Part shown: positions 16,991-25,772 of the stretch, one piece after another
Numbering within the stretch: the stretch's first letter is position 1
Layout: each line of letters opens with the position of its first letter
Assembly: GCF_000730565.1 (NCBI RefSeq)
Contig: NZ_BBIQ01000004.1
Location: forward strand, 1 to 64,000
Origin: Pseudomonas fulva NBRC 16637 = DSM 17717
GTDB taxonomy: Bacteria; Pseudomonadota; Gammaproteobacteria; Pseudomonadales; Pseudomonadaceae
Direction of reading: 5' to 3'
DNA: 64,000 nt
The notes under the pieces: generated by a model
Seen by the model: only the letters and a program-made list of their open reading frames with translations
Databases searched by the model: none
What the model was told of the DNA's origin: nothing
Made by a program: the position numbers and the translations under genes

Positions 16991-17968
16991 ATGACGACCA
17001 TCGCCCCCCCGCACAGCGCTGGCGCTGATCACGATCAGCCACTGGCCGTCGCACATGCGGCCGTAGAAGCCCGGCTGGCGGCATTGCTGCCATCGGCAGG
17101 TCACGAGCGTGACCTAGTGGTTGCGGCCATGCGCGACTGCACCCTGGCGCCAGGCAAGCGCTTGCGGCCCCTGCTGTTACTGTTCACGGCACAAGGCCTG
17201 GGCGCATGCCCACACGCCGCGCTCGACCTCGGCTGCGCCGTGGAGATGGTGCATGCAGCCTCCCTTGTACTGGACGACCTCCCCTGTATGGACAACGCCG
17301 CCTTGCGCCGCGGTCGCCCTACCTTGCACCTGGCGTTTGGGGAAGATGTGGCAGTGTTGACGGCCATTGCCCTGCTCTCCCGTGCGTTCGGGGTTGTGGC
17401 GGGGTTGCAGACGGTCGGGCCGGATGTGCGCAGCGACCTGGTCGTGACCCTCACCTCGGCAATCGGTGCCGATGGGCTGGTCAAGGGGCAGTTGCAGGAT
17501 CTGCGCGACGGTGCACGGCCGCGCACGGCGGCTGAAATTGCCCAGACCAATCAACTCAAGACCGGGGCCTTGTTCTCGGCCTTGCTGGGTATGGCCGGCC
17601 GGTTGGCGGGGGCTGGCGAAACCCAGCAGGGCACCTTGCAGCAGTTGGCGGGGGAATTGGGGCAAGCGTTTCAATTGCACGATGATTTGCATGACCGTGA
17701 CCCTGAAAGCGGCAAGAGCATGGGGTTGGACCAAGGCAAGTCGACCCTGCTGGCCATGTGTGGCGAGATGCAGGTGCGCCAGCGGTTGGAAGCCCATTTG
17801 CAGAGCGTCGAACAGTGCCTGACCAGCCTGGGCCTTCAGGCCTCACCGATTGGCGGGGTCTTGCGCAAGGTGTTCGCTTCGAAGGGTGTGCCGGCTGGCG
17901 GCAGCACCGTATGGCGTCAAGGCCTGAGCGGGCTTGCGGTGGGTGGGGCAGTCGTGCATCACGTGTAA
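16991..17968 (+). CDS. crtE: Geranylgeranyl diphosphate synthase
   Basis: Class I trans-prenyltransferase that extends FPP or DMAPP with IPP to C20 GGPP, the substrate of CrtB. First Asp-rich motif VLDDLPCMDNAALRRGRPT near residue 90, second motif FQLHDDLHDRDPESG near 230, and GLVKGQLQDL near 165. It is 325 residues, a little longer than usual because of its C-terminus. The ATG at 16991 follows GAGGCAAGG; a start at 16964 would add nine residues without a ribosome site. Unlike the common Pantoea order, where crtE leads the operon, it is transcribed away from idi-crtXYIB. Confidence 0.92.
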   Translation: MTTIAPPHSAGADHDQPLAVAHAAVEARLAALLPSAGHERDLVVAAMRDCTLAPGKRLRPLLLLFTAQGLGACPHAALDLGCAVEMVHAASLVLDDLPCMDNAALRRGRPTLHLAFGEDVAVLTAIALLSRAFGVVAGLQTVGPDVRSDLVVTLTSAIGADGLVKGQLQDLRDGARPRTAAEIAQTNQLKTGALFSALLGMAGRLAGAGETQQGTLQQLAGELGQAFQLHDDLHDRDPESGKSMGLDQGKSTLLAMCGEMQVRQRLEAHLQSVEQCLTSLGLQASPIGGVLRKVFASKGVPAGGSTVWRQGLSGLAVGGAVVHHV

Positions 17969-18016
17969 GACGCAGGACGACGTGCCGCAGCGCGAATCCG
18001 AGGGTCTACGCGGTCT

Positions 18017-18099
18017 CGTGTAGGAGCGGCCGCGATGGGCCGCGCAGCGGCCCCAAGTTTTTCAGCTCGCCGGAGGCCCGGCGCCGTCGCTCCTACACG
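18017..18099. repeat. REP/BIME-type composite palindrome
   Basis: Twelve-base perfect outer arms CGTGTAGGAGCG (18017-18028) and CGCTCCTACACG (18088-18099) enclose a GATGGGCCGCGCAGCGGCCCC core (18034-18054) whose GGGCCGC and GCGGCCC pair. The core differs at only two positions from one at 34471-34491. It lies between the convergent crtE and MocR genes, where such elements often end transcription. Confidence 0.75.
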
Positions 18100-18150
18100 G
18101 GGCCGCGGATCCTGCAGAGGCGAACCTAGGGCGCCCCAGCAATTCCAAAC

Positions 18151-19575
18151 TCACTGATCCAATCGCCTGGCATGCCTGGCAAATACCTTTTCCAGCAGTT
18201 CCCACATGACCGGGTCAAGGCTGAACGCCACGTTGAAACGCATCCAGCCCGTTGCCCTGGCGTCCACCATGAACAGCTGACCAGGGCCGAGCATGATGCC
18301 TTTTTCGAGCGCGTCATCGAGCAACAGCGCGCTGTCGGGGATCGAGGGATGGCGGGTCCAGATGTACATCCCCTCGTCCGATTCCGTGAACAGCTCGAAG
18401 CCTAGTCGGTGCAGATGCGCACCCACCCGTTGATGCGCCTCGGCCAGGCGTTGACGCAGGCGCTTGAGGTGCTTGCGCCAGCGACCGTCGATGATGGCGG
18501 CGTAGACGACCCGCTCCATGACCTGCGAGGTGGTCAGGCCCGAGCGCATTTTCAGGTGTACCAGTTGTTGCGCCAGTTCCGGATTGGCCAGCAGGTAGCC
18601 CACCCGCACATTGGGTGAGATGCTTTTCGAGTAACTGCCCACGTAGACCACCTGCTGCAAGTGGTCAAGGCTGGCGAGGCAGGGTTGCGGTTCGGCGATC
18701 ATGTCGGCGTACAGGTTGTTTTCGACCAGCCGCAAGCCATGCTGGCTGGCCAGTTGCAGCAGGCGATGCAACTGCGGCAGCGGTGTGCGCGAGCACGTTG
18801 GGCTGTGCAGGTGAGGCTGGGTGAAGAAGGCCGTGGGCCGGTGTTGCGCCAGCAACTGCTCGAGCTGATTGAGGTCGTAGCCATTGGGCGTGCGCGCCAC
18901 CCCCAGCAGCGTTGCGCCTTGGGTACGCAGGATGCTCATCAGGTTGGGGTAGCCAGGGTCGTCCACCAGCACCACGTCACCGGGGCGGACCAGCGTACGC
19001 ACGGCCAGGTCCAGGGCCTGGCTGGCGCCGTGGGTCAACATCAGCTGAGCGGGATTGGCGACGATCGACAGATCCTGCTGCAGGTTCTGCGCCGTCAACG
19101 CGCGCAGCTCTGGCAACCCCATGGGATCGCCGTAACCGGACAGTTCCAGCGGGCTGCCAGCCACCTGCCGCAGCCCTCGGCGCAAGCCGTCTTCGTACAT
19201 CCAGTCGTTGGGCAGCCAACCGCAGCCTGGCTTGAACGGCAACTGCCGGGTTTCGAAGATCTGCTGCAGGTACCACTCGGTGTTGAACGTTGGTCGGCTT
19301 GCGTCAGGGTCTGCCGTGTGCGTGTCCAACAGCTCAGCGGCAGCCCGATTGACGAAAAAGCCAGCGTTGCCGCGGCTCACCAGCAGCCCTTGGGCGACCA
19401 GGCGATCGTAGGCTTCCACCACGGTGAACGTGCTGACCGAGTAGGTGGCGGCGAAGGCGCGGATTGACGGCACCTTGGCGCCAGGCTTGAGCGTCTGGGT
19501 GTCGATCAGGGTGCGCAGGCCGTCGATGATCTGGTTGACCAACGGTGTGGAAGCGTCTGGATTCAATTGCAGCAT
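18151..19575 (-). CDS. MocR-type regulator (GntR DNA-binding domain fused to class I aminotransferase fold)
   Basis: 474-residue PLP-dependent-type transcription factor. The N-terminal GntR winged helix spans residues 1-75 (LRTLIDTQTLKPGAKVPSIR). The aminotransferase-like domain carries VDDPGYPN and the PLP-lysine motif YVGSYSKSISPNVRVGYLL near residue 310, so cofactor binding is likely. MocR proteins usually sit beside, and control, a gene of PLP, amino acid or GABA metabolism. Here the divergent gene is an amino acid permease 323 bases away, the obvious candidate target. AAGG precedes the ATG at 19575. Confidence 0.85.
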   Translation of the reverse strand: MLQLNPDASTPLVNQIIDGLRTLIDTQTLKPGAKVPSIRAFAATYSVSTFTVVEAYDRLVAQGLLVSRGNAGFFVNRAAAELLDTHTADPDASRPTFNTEWYLQQIFETRQLPFKPGCGWLPNDWMYEDGLRRGLRQVAGSPLELSGYGDPMGLPELRALTAQNLQQDLSIVANPAQLMLTHGASQALDLAVRTLVRPGDVVLVDDPGYPNLMSILRTQGATLLGVARTPNGYDLNQLEQLLAQHRPTAFFTQPHLHSPTCSRTPLPQLHRLLQLASQHGLRLVENNLYADMIAEPQPCLASLDHLQQVVYVGSYSKSISPNVRVGYLLANPELAQQLVHLKMRSGLTTSQVMERVVYAAIIDGRWRKHLKRLRQRLAEAHQRVGAHLHRLGFELFTESDEGMYIWTRHPSIPDSALLLDDALEKGIMLGPGQLFMVDARATGWMRFNVAFSLDPVMWELLEKVFARHARRLDQ

Positions 19576-19898
19576 GGGGGACCTTCAGGTGTGTAACGCC
19601 AGGTGCTGGCCCGGTGTATAGGGTTGGCGACCTGTACAGTGCAGTGCGAGTTTCATGCCACTGTGCATGGCTCTCTGCGATGGACATTTTTACATTAGGT
19701 GTCGGATATCGCCACACAAAGCATGTTCAGTTCGCTCCAGGCCTCAGCCCTGGGGCGCGTCAGCAGGCCGCCATGGATGGCCTGCGTGTGTTCGTTCACA
19801 CCTCCTGCGCGCATTAGCACTGATGTACAGGTGAAACCGCCAGCCATCGGGGTTTCACGGTTTTCCTTGGATAAAAAGAAGCACGGGGTACACAACTG
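19576..19898. promoter_or_regulatory. 323-base divergent promoter region between MocR and permease genes
   Basis: No gene is supported here. It must hold both start sites. An imperfect inverted repeat, GTGCAGTG (about 19640-19647) against CACTGTGC (about 19660-19667), and a TGTATA at 19615-19620 (a -10-like TATACA on the minus strand) are the only visible signals. The half nearer the permease is AT-richer. I could not define an operator with confidence. Confidence 0.4.
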
Positions 19899-21308
19899 AT
19901 GGACGCAACATCCACAACCACCACCGCGAACGGCGGGCACGAGAGCAAGCTCAGTGCCTCGCTGAAGTCGCGCCACCTGACGATGATGTCCATCGCCGGG
20001 GTCATCGGCGGCGCCTTGTTCGTAGGATCCGGCAGCGTGATCCACAGCGCCGGGCCGGCCGCGGTGCTGGCCTACCTGGCAGGCGGCATCCTCGTGGTGC
20101 TGATCATGCGCATGCTTGGCGAAATGGCAACGTCTTCACCCGACACGGGCTCGTTTTCCACCTATGCCGACCGCGCCATTGGGCGCTGGGCTGGCTTCAC
20201 CATCGGCTGGCTGTACTGGTGGTACTGGGTCATTCTCATGGCCTGGGAAGCCTACGTAGCCGGCAAGATCCTGCACGGGTTCTTCCCGGACGTCAGTGTC
20301 AACGTGTTCGTGCTGGCCACGACGTTGCTGCTGATCACGGTCAACTTCTTCAACGTCAAGCATTACGGGGAGTTCGAGTTCTGGTTCGCGCTGATCAAGG
20401 TCATCGCGATCGTCTGCTTCCTGATCGTCTGTACCGCAGCGGTGCTCAACATCTGGCAATTCGGCGAGGTGCGGGGCATTACCCACCTCACCTCCGAAGG
20501 GTTCATGCCCAATGGCATCACCACGGTCATCGGAGCCTTGCTGGGGGTGATGTTCGCATTCCTTGGCGCCGAGATCGTGACCATTGCGGCCTCCGAGGCC
20601 AAGGACCCGGCTGCGCAGATCGTCAAGGCCACCAACTCGGTGGTATGGCGCGTGTGCCTGTTCTACGTAGGCTCGATCTTCCTGATCGTTTGCCTGGTGC
20701 CGTGGAATGACCCGCACCTGGGCGTCTCCGGCTACGGCGCCTATCGCCGTACCCTTGAGCTGCTGGGCGTGCCTTACGCCGAGTTGCTGATGAACTTCGT
20801 GGTGCTGACCTCGGTGAGCAGTTGCCTGATCTCCGGCCACTACACCGCCTCGCGCATGCTGTTCTCCCTGGCTCAGCGTGGCGACGCGCCGTCGTTCTTC
20901 AAGATCACCCGTGCCGGCACTGGCGTGCCGGTGTACGCGATCATGGGCTCGTGCGCGGTGGCGGTGGTGTGTGCGCTGATCAACTTCAGCGAGACCCTGC
21001 GCCCCAAGGACGTACTCGACACGCTGATGAACACCACGGGCATGATTGCCCTGCTGGTGTACCTGGTGATCGCGTTCTCCCAGCTGCGCATGCGCCGCAA
21101 GCTGATTGCCGAAGGCAAGGAAGTGCGCCTGAAGATGTGGCTGTTCCCGTGGCTGACCTACCTGGTGATCGCCTTCATCGTGGCGGCCCTGGTGACCATG
21201 GCGTTCATGCCTGACTACCAGATCCTGGTGATCTCCACCGGCATCGCGGCGGCGCTGGTGGTGGCGATGGGGGTTGTGCACCAGATGCGCAGCGCGCCTC
21301 GACACTAA
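19899..21308 (+). CDS. Amino acid permease, APC superfamily (AAT/GABA-permease-like)
   Basis: 469-residue proton-coupled inner-membrane importer with about 12 hydrophobic segments. SRHLTMMSIAGVIGGALFVG at residues 22-42 is the TM1 substrate-binding signature of the amino acid transporter family (RHxxMIaxGGxIGtGLF). GEMATSSPDTGSFSTYADRA in TM3 matches GABA and aromatic amino acid permeases. The exact amino acid cannot be read. The divergent MocR regulator fits control by a PLP-linked amino acid or GABA signal. A strong terminator follows 15 bases after the stop. Confidence 0.85.
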   Translation: MDATSTTTTANGGHESKLSASLKSRHLTMMSIAGVIGGALFVGSGSVIHSAGPAAVLAYLAGGILVVLIMRMLGEMATSSPDTGSFSTYADRAIGRWAGFTIGWLYWWYWVILMAWEAYVAGKILHGFFPDVSVNVFVLATTLLLITVNFFNVKHYGEFEFWFALIKVIAIVCFLIVCTAAVLNIWQFGEVRGITHLTSEGFMPNGITTVIGALLGVMFAFLGAEIVTIAASEAKDPAAQIVKATNSVVWRVCLFYVGSIFLIVCLVPWNDPHLGVSGYGAYRRTLELLGVPYAELLMNFVVLTSVSSCLISGHYTASRMLFSLAQRGDAPSFFKITRAGTGVPVYAIMGSCAVAVVCALINFSETLRPKDVLDTLMNTTGMIALLVYLVIAFSQLRMRRKLIAEGKEVRLKMWLFPWLTYLVIAFIVAALVTMAFMPDYQILVISTGIAAALVVAMGVVHQMRSAPRH

Positions 21309-21322
21309 GGCTCATTGGTTTT

Positions 21323-21367
21323 GCGAAGCGGCCGGCTCCCTCAAAGGGGCCGGCCGCTTCGCGTTTT
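21323..21367 (+). terminator. Rho-independent terminator of the permease gene
   Basis: GCGAAGCGGCCGGC (21323-21336) pairs perfectly with GCCGGCCGCTTCGC (21349-21362), followed by GTTTTG. This is a 14-base GC-rich stem with a short loop and a T-run. Confidence 0.85.
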
Positions 21368-21418
21368 GGGCGACAGATGGCATATGCTTCAGAGCATCGC
21401 TCATCGGAGAACGTCGCC

Positions 21419-22195
21419 ATGTCCTGGTCTGCAACCCAGTATTCCTTGTTCGAAGACGAACGCACCCGGGCGGTGCGCGATCTGCTGGGGGCCGTGCCGC
21501 CGCGCCCGGTGCGACACGCGACCGACCTGGGCTGCGGGCCGGGCAATTCCACCGAGGTCCTGCTGCAACGTTGTCCCGACGCGCAGGTGACCGCGCTGGA
21601 CAGCGACCCAGACATGATCGAGAAGGCCCGAGCGCGCAAGCGGCTGTGCATCCCGCGCGTGCACATGGTCACGGCGGACATCGCAGGCTGGTCCGCCCCT
21701 GAGCCCCAGGACCTGATCCTGGCCAACGCCTCGTTGCAGTGGGTGCCCGACCACGGGCAGCTCTACCCGCACCTGGTGCGTCAGCTCAGCGAAGGGGCGA
21801 GCCTTGCGGTGCAGACGCCCGATAACCTGGAGGAGCCCGCGCACACCGCGTTGCGCGAGATCGCCCGCCGGGGCCCGTGGGCGGCCAAGTTCGACGACTT
21901 CACGTTGCCGCCGCGCCATGGCGCGGCGTTCTACTACGACCTGTTGAGCCCGCTGTGCGCCCGCGTCGAGGTGTGGCGCACCACCTACCACCACCCGTTG
22001 GTCGACGGCGCTGAGGGCGTGGTGCAGTGGTTCAAGGGTTCGGCCTTGCGGCCTTACCTGGCGCGGCTGCAGCCGCAGGAGCAGGAAGACTTCCTGCAGA
22101 TGTACCTGCAGGCCATGCAAAGCGCCTACCCGCCAGCGTCCGACGGCAAGGTGCTGCTGGCGTTTCCGCGCTTGTTCGTGGTTGCCACCCGTTAA
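21419..22195 (+). CDS. tam: Trans-aconitate 2-methyltransferase
   Basis: 258-residue SAM-dependent methyltransferase that esterifies trans-aconitate, a toxic by-product of the citrate cycle. MSWSATQYSLFEDERTRAVR is the typical Tam start, with the SAM-binding motif ATDLGCGPGNSTEVLL near residue 35, DSDPDMIEKAR near 58 and ILANASLQWVPDH near 100, all characteristic of Tam. E. coli Tam is 252 residues. The ATG at 21419 has GGAG upstream; the frame opens farther back to 21377 without one. It lies immediately after the permease terminator and appears monocistronic. Confidence 0.88.
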   Translation: MSWSATQYSLFEDERTRAVRDLLGAVPPRPVRHATDLGCGPGNSTEVLLQRCPDAQVTALDSDPDMIEKARARKRLCIPRVHMVTADIAGWSAPEPQDLILANASLQWVPDHGQLYPHLVRQLSEGASLAVQTPDNLEEPAHTALREIARRGPWAAKFDDFTLPPRHGAAFYYDLLSPLCARVEVWRTTYHHPLVDGAEGVVQWFKGSALRPYLARLQPQEQEDFLQMYLQAMQSAYPPASDGKVLLAFPRLFVVATR

Positions 22196-22229
22196 GTCGT
22201 CGGGTGAGGTGTCGGTGCAGCGCAGACGG

Positions 22230-22258
22230 TTGTCGATCCTTCCCCATAGGCGTATAAA
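22230..22258 (+). promoter_or_regulatory. Sigma-70-type promoter of the yebC-like gene
   Basis: TTGTCG (22230-22235) and TATAAA (22253-22258) are separated by 17 bases, 60 bases upstream of the ATG at 22319. Confidence 0.6.
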
Positions 22259-22318
22259 CTGCTCCCACTTTTTGTGCCGGTCGCTTCCTGAACCGGCCGT
22301 TGAAACAAGAGAGTCGAC

Positions 22319-23029
22319 ATGGGCGCACAGTGGAAAGCCAAACATAAAGAAGCCGCGGCCAATGCCAAGGGCAAGGTCATGGGCAAGCTGTCCAAGGAAA
22401 TCCAGATTGCCGCCAAATCCGGCGCCGACCCGGACATGAACCCGCGCTTGCGCCTGGCCATCGAACAGGCCAAGAAGGCCTCGATGACTCGCGAAACCCT
22501 GGAGCGAGCCATTCGCAAGGGTGCCGGCCTGGATGGCGATGCCGTGCAGTATGCGGCTGTCAGCTACGAAGGCTTTGCCCCGCATCAGGTTCCGCTGATC
22601 GTTGAATGCCTGACTGACAACGTCAACCGCACAGTGGCGCAAATTCGCGTGTTGTTCCGCAAGGGTCAGCTAGGGGCCAGCGGCTCGGTCTCCTGGGACT
22701 TCAATCATGTCGGCCTGATCGAAGCCACCCCCAACGGTGACGCTGATCCTGAGATGGCTGCCATCGAAGCCGGGGCCCAGGACTTCGAAGAAGGAGAAGA
22801 GGAGGGGGCTACCCTGTTCATCACTGATACCACCGACCTTGACGCTGTGCAGAAGGCCCTGCCGGTGCACGGTTTCACCGTCACGTCGGCCAAGATCGGC
22901 TACACCCCGAAAAACCCGGTGAGCGCTTCGAGCCTGAGCGCCGAAGCCCTGGCCGAAGTCGAGGCGTTTCTCGAAGCCATCGACGAAAACGATGACGTCC
23001 AGAACGTCTACGTTGGCTTGACGCAGTAA
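22319..23029 (+). CDS. YebC/PmpR-family protein (YeeN-like)
   Basis: 236-residue YebC-family protein. The start [19 protein letters not shown] is the form of the YeeN branch rather than MAGHSKWANIKH of YebC proper. Other family blocks are [40 protein letters not shown] and the acidic C-terminal segment ([12 protein letters not shown]). Such proteins were long annotated as transcription regulators (PmpR), and recent work assigns YebC proteins to the ribosome as translation factors at difficult motifs; which applies to this branch is not known to me. GAGAG precedes the ATG. Confidence 0.85.
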   Translation: MGAQWKAKHKEAAANAKGKVMGKLSKEIQIAAKSGADPDMNPRLRLAIEQAKKASMTRETLERAIRKGAGLDGDAVQYAAVSYEGFAPHQVPLIVECLTDNVNRTVAQIRVLFRKGQLGASGSVSWDFNHVGLIEATPNGDADPEMAAIEAGAQDFEEGEEEGATLFITDTTDLDAVQKALPVHGFTVTSAKIGYTPKNPVSASSLSAEALAEVEAFLEAIDENDDVQNVYVGLTQ

Positions 23030-23128
23030 GCTCGAGCCCCCTTTGCCGATGCTGCCCATTGCCAGGCGTGTTGTACAGGTGATGGCTGGGCAGCGCTGCA
23101 CCGGGGCGTGCCCCGAGCTGGAGCTGCC

Positions 23129-24073
23129 GTGAATCCTGCCTTTGCCACGCTCAGCCTTGCGCACCTGCGTGCGCTCGACCACCTGCTGCAGGTGAAGAAC
23201 CTCAGTCGGGCGGCTGAGCGCCTGGGCGTGAGCCAGTCGGCCTTGAGCCGTCAACTGGCTCAACTTCGCGAGGCCTTCGACGATCCGCTGCTGGTCCGCC
23301 AAGGCCGGGGCTACGTACTGAGCGAGCATGCCCAGACGCTACGCGAGCCCTTGCGCCAGGTGTTGGACGAGCTGCAGGCACTTCGTCAGCCTGCGGTATT
23401 CGAGCCTGCCCGCTGCCAACGCCGCTTTTGCCTGGCTGCTTCCGATTATGTCGCCGAGCATATGCTGCCTTTGCTGGTGACGACGCTGGAGCAGGAAGCG
23501 CCAGGCATCAGCCTGGAGTACCGCACCTGGCAAGCCGGGCAGTATGACTCGCTCGCCAGTGGCGAGATCGACCTTGCCACCACCCTGTTCGATGAATCGC
23601 CGCCCAATGTGCACGGGCGTCTGCTCGGCGAGGATCGGGCGGTGTGCCTGATGGCGCAAGACCACCCCTTGACTGTCCATGGGTGGGTTTCGCAAAGCGA
23701 TTACCTGGCGTGCAGGCATGTACGGATCTCCGGCGGCGGGGACAAGGACAGCTTCATTGACCAGCACCTGCGTGCACAGGGCCTGCAACGGCGCATCAGC
23801 CTGCAAGTGCCGTTTTTTTGCGCCACGGTAAAGGTGGTCGCCACCAGCCAGGCAGTGGCTACCGTACCCGAACACATCGCCCGCCAATTGTGCCGCCTGC
23901 ATCCGCTGGCCTGGCGACCGTTGGGGTTCGTCGAGCACAGTCAGCGTTATTGGGTGGTGTGGCACCAACGCCTGCAGGCATCGGCCGAGCATCGCTGGTT
24001 TCGAAACCGGGTGTTCGAGCTGTGGCGCCAATCGCAATTCGGTGTACAGGGCGGCCTTGCGCATTTGCCATAG
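23129..24073 (+). CDS. LysR-family regulator upstream of an aromatic amino acid decarboxylase gene
   Basis: 314-residue LTTR. The helix-turn-helix spans about residues 18-45 (LSRAAERLGVSQSALSRQLA), followed by an effector domain with CLAASDYVAEHMLPLLV, the NodD/SyrM-like subgroup pattern. The GTG at 23129 is preceded by GGAG; an alternative GTG at 23108 is not. It lies 119 bases before the decarboxylase on the same strand, an arrangement I recall at the DOPA decarboxylase locus of P. putida, so it is the likely regulator of that gene. Confidence 0.83.
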   Translation: MNPAFATLSLAHLRALDHLLQVKNLSRAAERLGVSQSALSRQLAQLREAFDDPLLVRQGRGYVLSEHAQTLREPLRQVLDELQALRQPAVFEPARCQRRFCLAASDYVAEHMLPLLVTTLEQEAPGISLEYRTWQAGQYDSLASGEIDLATTLFDESPPNVHGRLLGEDRAVCLMAQDHPLTVHGWVSQSDYLACRHVRISGGGDKDSFIDQHLRAQGLQRRISLQVPFFCATVKVVATSQAVATVPEHIARQLCRLHPLAWRPLGFVEHSQRYWVVWHQRLQASAEHRWFRNRVFELWRQSQFGVQGGLAHLP

Positions 24074-24192
24074 CAGCTATGCGCAAGGCGCGGTTCTTCG
24101 CGCAGGCGACGCGCTCTACACTGCTCTCGGCCAGCCGCCGGCGCGCATTGACCGCCATCAGGCGGTGAGGCGCCCACCACAGGAGCACGTGC

Positions 24193-25605
24193 ATGACCCC
24201 CGAAGAGTTTCGCCAGTATGGCCATCAACTGATCGACCTGGTCGCCGATTACCGCCAGACCGTGCATCAGCGTCCGGTCATGGCCCAGGTCGAGCCCGGT
24301 TACCTGAAGGCGGCCCTGCCGCCGGCCGCGCCGCAACAGGGCGAGCCCTTCGACGCGATTATCAAGGACGTGGATGAGTTGATCATGCCGGGCCTGTCCC
24401 ATTGGCAGCACCCGGATTTCTACGGTTATTTTCCCTCGAACGGGACGTTGTCCTCCGTGCTGGGGGACTTCCTGAGTACCGGGCTTGGCGTACTGGGGTT
24501 GTCGTGGCAATCGAGCCCAGCATTGAGCGAACTGGAAGAAACGACCCTGGACTGGCTGCGCCAGATGCTCGGCCTGTCGCCGCAGTGGAGCGGGGTGATT
24601 CAGGACACCGCCTCGACCAGCACCCTGGTCGCGCTCATCTGTGCCCGTGAGCGCTCGAGTGATTACGCCTTGGTCCGTCACGGGCTTCAGGGCCAGGACA
24701 AGCCCCTGATCGTGTACGTCAGCGCCCATGCCCACAGTTCGGTGGACAAGGCGGCGTTGCTGGCAGGCTTCGGTCGCGACAATATCCGCCTGATCGCGAC
24801 CGATGAAGCCTATGCGCTGTGTCCGACTGCGCTGGAGCAGGCCATCGAACAGGACCTGGCGGCTGGCAATCGGCCGTGTGCGGTCGTCGCCACCTGTGGC
24901 ACCACCGCCACGACGGCCCTCGATCCGCTGCGCGCCATCGGCGCCCTGGCCCAGCAACATGGCCTGTGGCTGCATGTGGACTCGGCCATGGCCGGCTCGG
25001 CGATGATAGTGCCCGAGTGCCGCTGGATGTGGGATGGGATAGAGCTCGCCGATTCGGTCGTCGTCAATGCGCACAAATGGCTAGGGGTCGCGTTCGACTG
25101 CTCGGTCTATTATGTGCGCGATCCCCAGCACCTTGTGCGCGTGATGAGCACCAACCCCAGTTACTTGCAGTCTTCGGTCGATGGGCAGGTCAAGAACCTG
25201 CGCGACTGGGGCATACCCTTGGGGCGCAGGTTCCGCGCGTTGAAACTATGGTTCATGTTGCGCGCAGAAGGTGTCGAGGCCTTGCAAGCCCGGCTGCGCA
25301 GGGACATGGACAATGCCAGGTGGCTGGCCGAGCAGGTGCGCGCGGCCAGCGACTGGCAGTTGCTCGCCCCAGTGCCGTTGCAGACGCTGTGCCTTCGGCA
25401 TTGCCCTGAAGGGATGGCCGGCCAGGCGCTGGACGCTCACACCCGAGCCTGGGCCGAGCGCCTGAATGCATCAGGTGACGCCTATGTAACCCCCGCCGTA
25501 CTAGACGGGCGCTGGATGGTACGTGTGTCGATCGGCGCCCTGGACACTGAGAGGGAGGACGTGCAACGCCTCTGGGCCAGGCTGCAGCACGTGGTGCAGG
25601 GCTGA
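24193..25605 (+). CDS. ddc: Aromatic-L-amino-acid (DOPA-type) decarboxylase
   Basis: 470-residue PLP-dependent group II decarboxylase converting aromatic amino acids such as L-DOPA to amines plus CO2. It matches the characterised P. putida DOPA decarboxylase in length and along the whole sequence as I remember it. Visible motifs: SHWQHPDFYGYFPSNGTLSS near residue 75, DTASTSTLVAL near 140, HVDSAMAGSA near 260 and the PLP lysine NAHKWLGVAFDC at residue 295. AGGAG lies seven bases before the ATG. Substrate range (DOPA, tryptophan, 5-HTP) cannot be told from sequence. Confidence 0.9.
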   Translation: MTPEEFRQYGHQLIDLVADYRQTVHQRPVMAQVEPGYLKAALPPAAPQQGEPFDAIIKDVDELIMPGLSHWQHPDFYGYFPSNGTLSSVLGDFLSTGLGVLGLSWQSSPALSELEETTLDWLRQMLGLSPQWSGVIQDTASTSTLVALICARERSSDYALVRHGLQGQDKPLIVYVSAHAHSSVDKAALLAGFGRDNIRLIATDEAYALCPTALEQAIEQDLAAGNRPCAVVATCGTTATTALDPLRAIGALAQQHGLWLHVDSAMAGSAMIVPECRWMWDGIELADSVVVNAHKWLGVAFDCSVYYVRDPQHLVRVMSTNPSYLQSSVDGQVKNLRDWGIPLGRRFRALKLWFMLRAEGVEALQARLRRDMDNARWLAEQVRAASDWQLLAPVPLQTLCLRHCPEGMAGQALDAHTRAWAERLNASGDAYVTPAVLDGRWMVRVSIGALDTEREDVQRLWARLQHVVQG

Positions 25606-25772
25606 CAACGATGGCGCAGGTAACCGTTGCCACGAGAAAAAAGAGACTGCGGTGATGATTGAACTTCCGCGCTCCCGGTATCTCTTCTAGAATCCTGCTG
25701 CCACGCCCAATCGGGGCGTGCGCGCGGCTTCATAATGGCGCAGCGCGGTTTTGCGTCCACTTCGAGAGAGCC

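Noticed and set aside
20136..21305. 389-codon frame antisense to the amino acid permease
   Set aside because: His/Arg/Gln-rich, no domain; mirror of membrane-helix codons.
21401..22642. 413-codon minus-strand frame spanning tam and yebC
   Set aside because: Crosses two well-supported plus-strand genes and their promoter; no recognisable protein.
23947..25074. 375-codon frame antisense to the decarboxylase
   Set aside because: Antisense shadow of a gene with intact PLP motifs.
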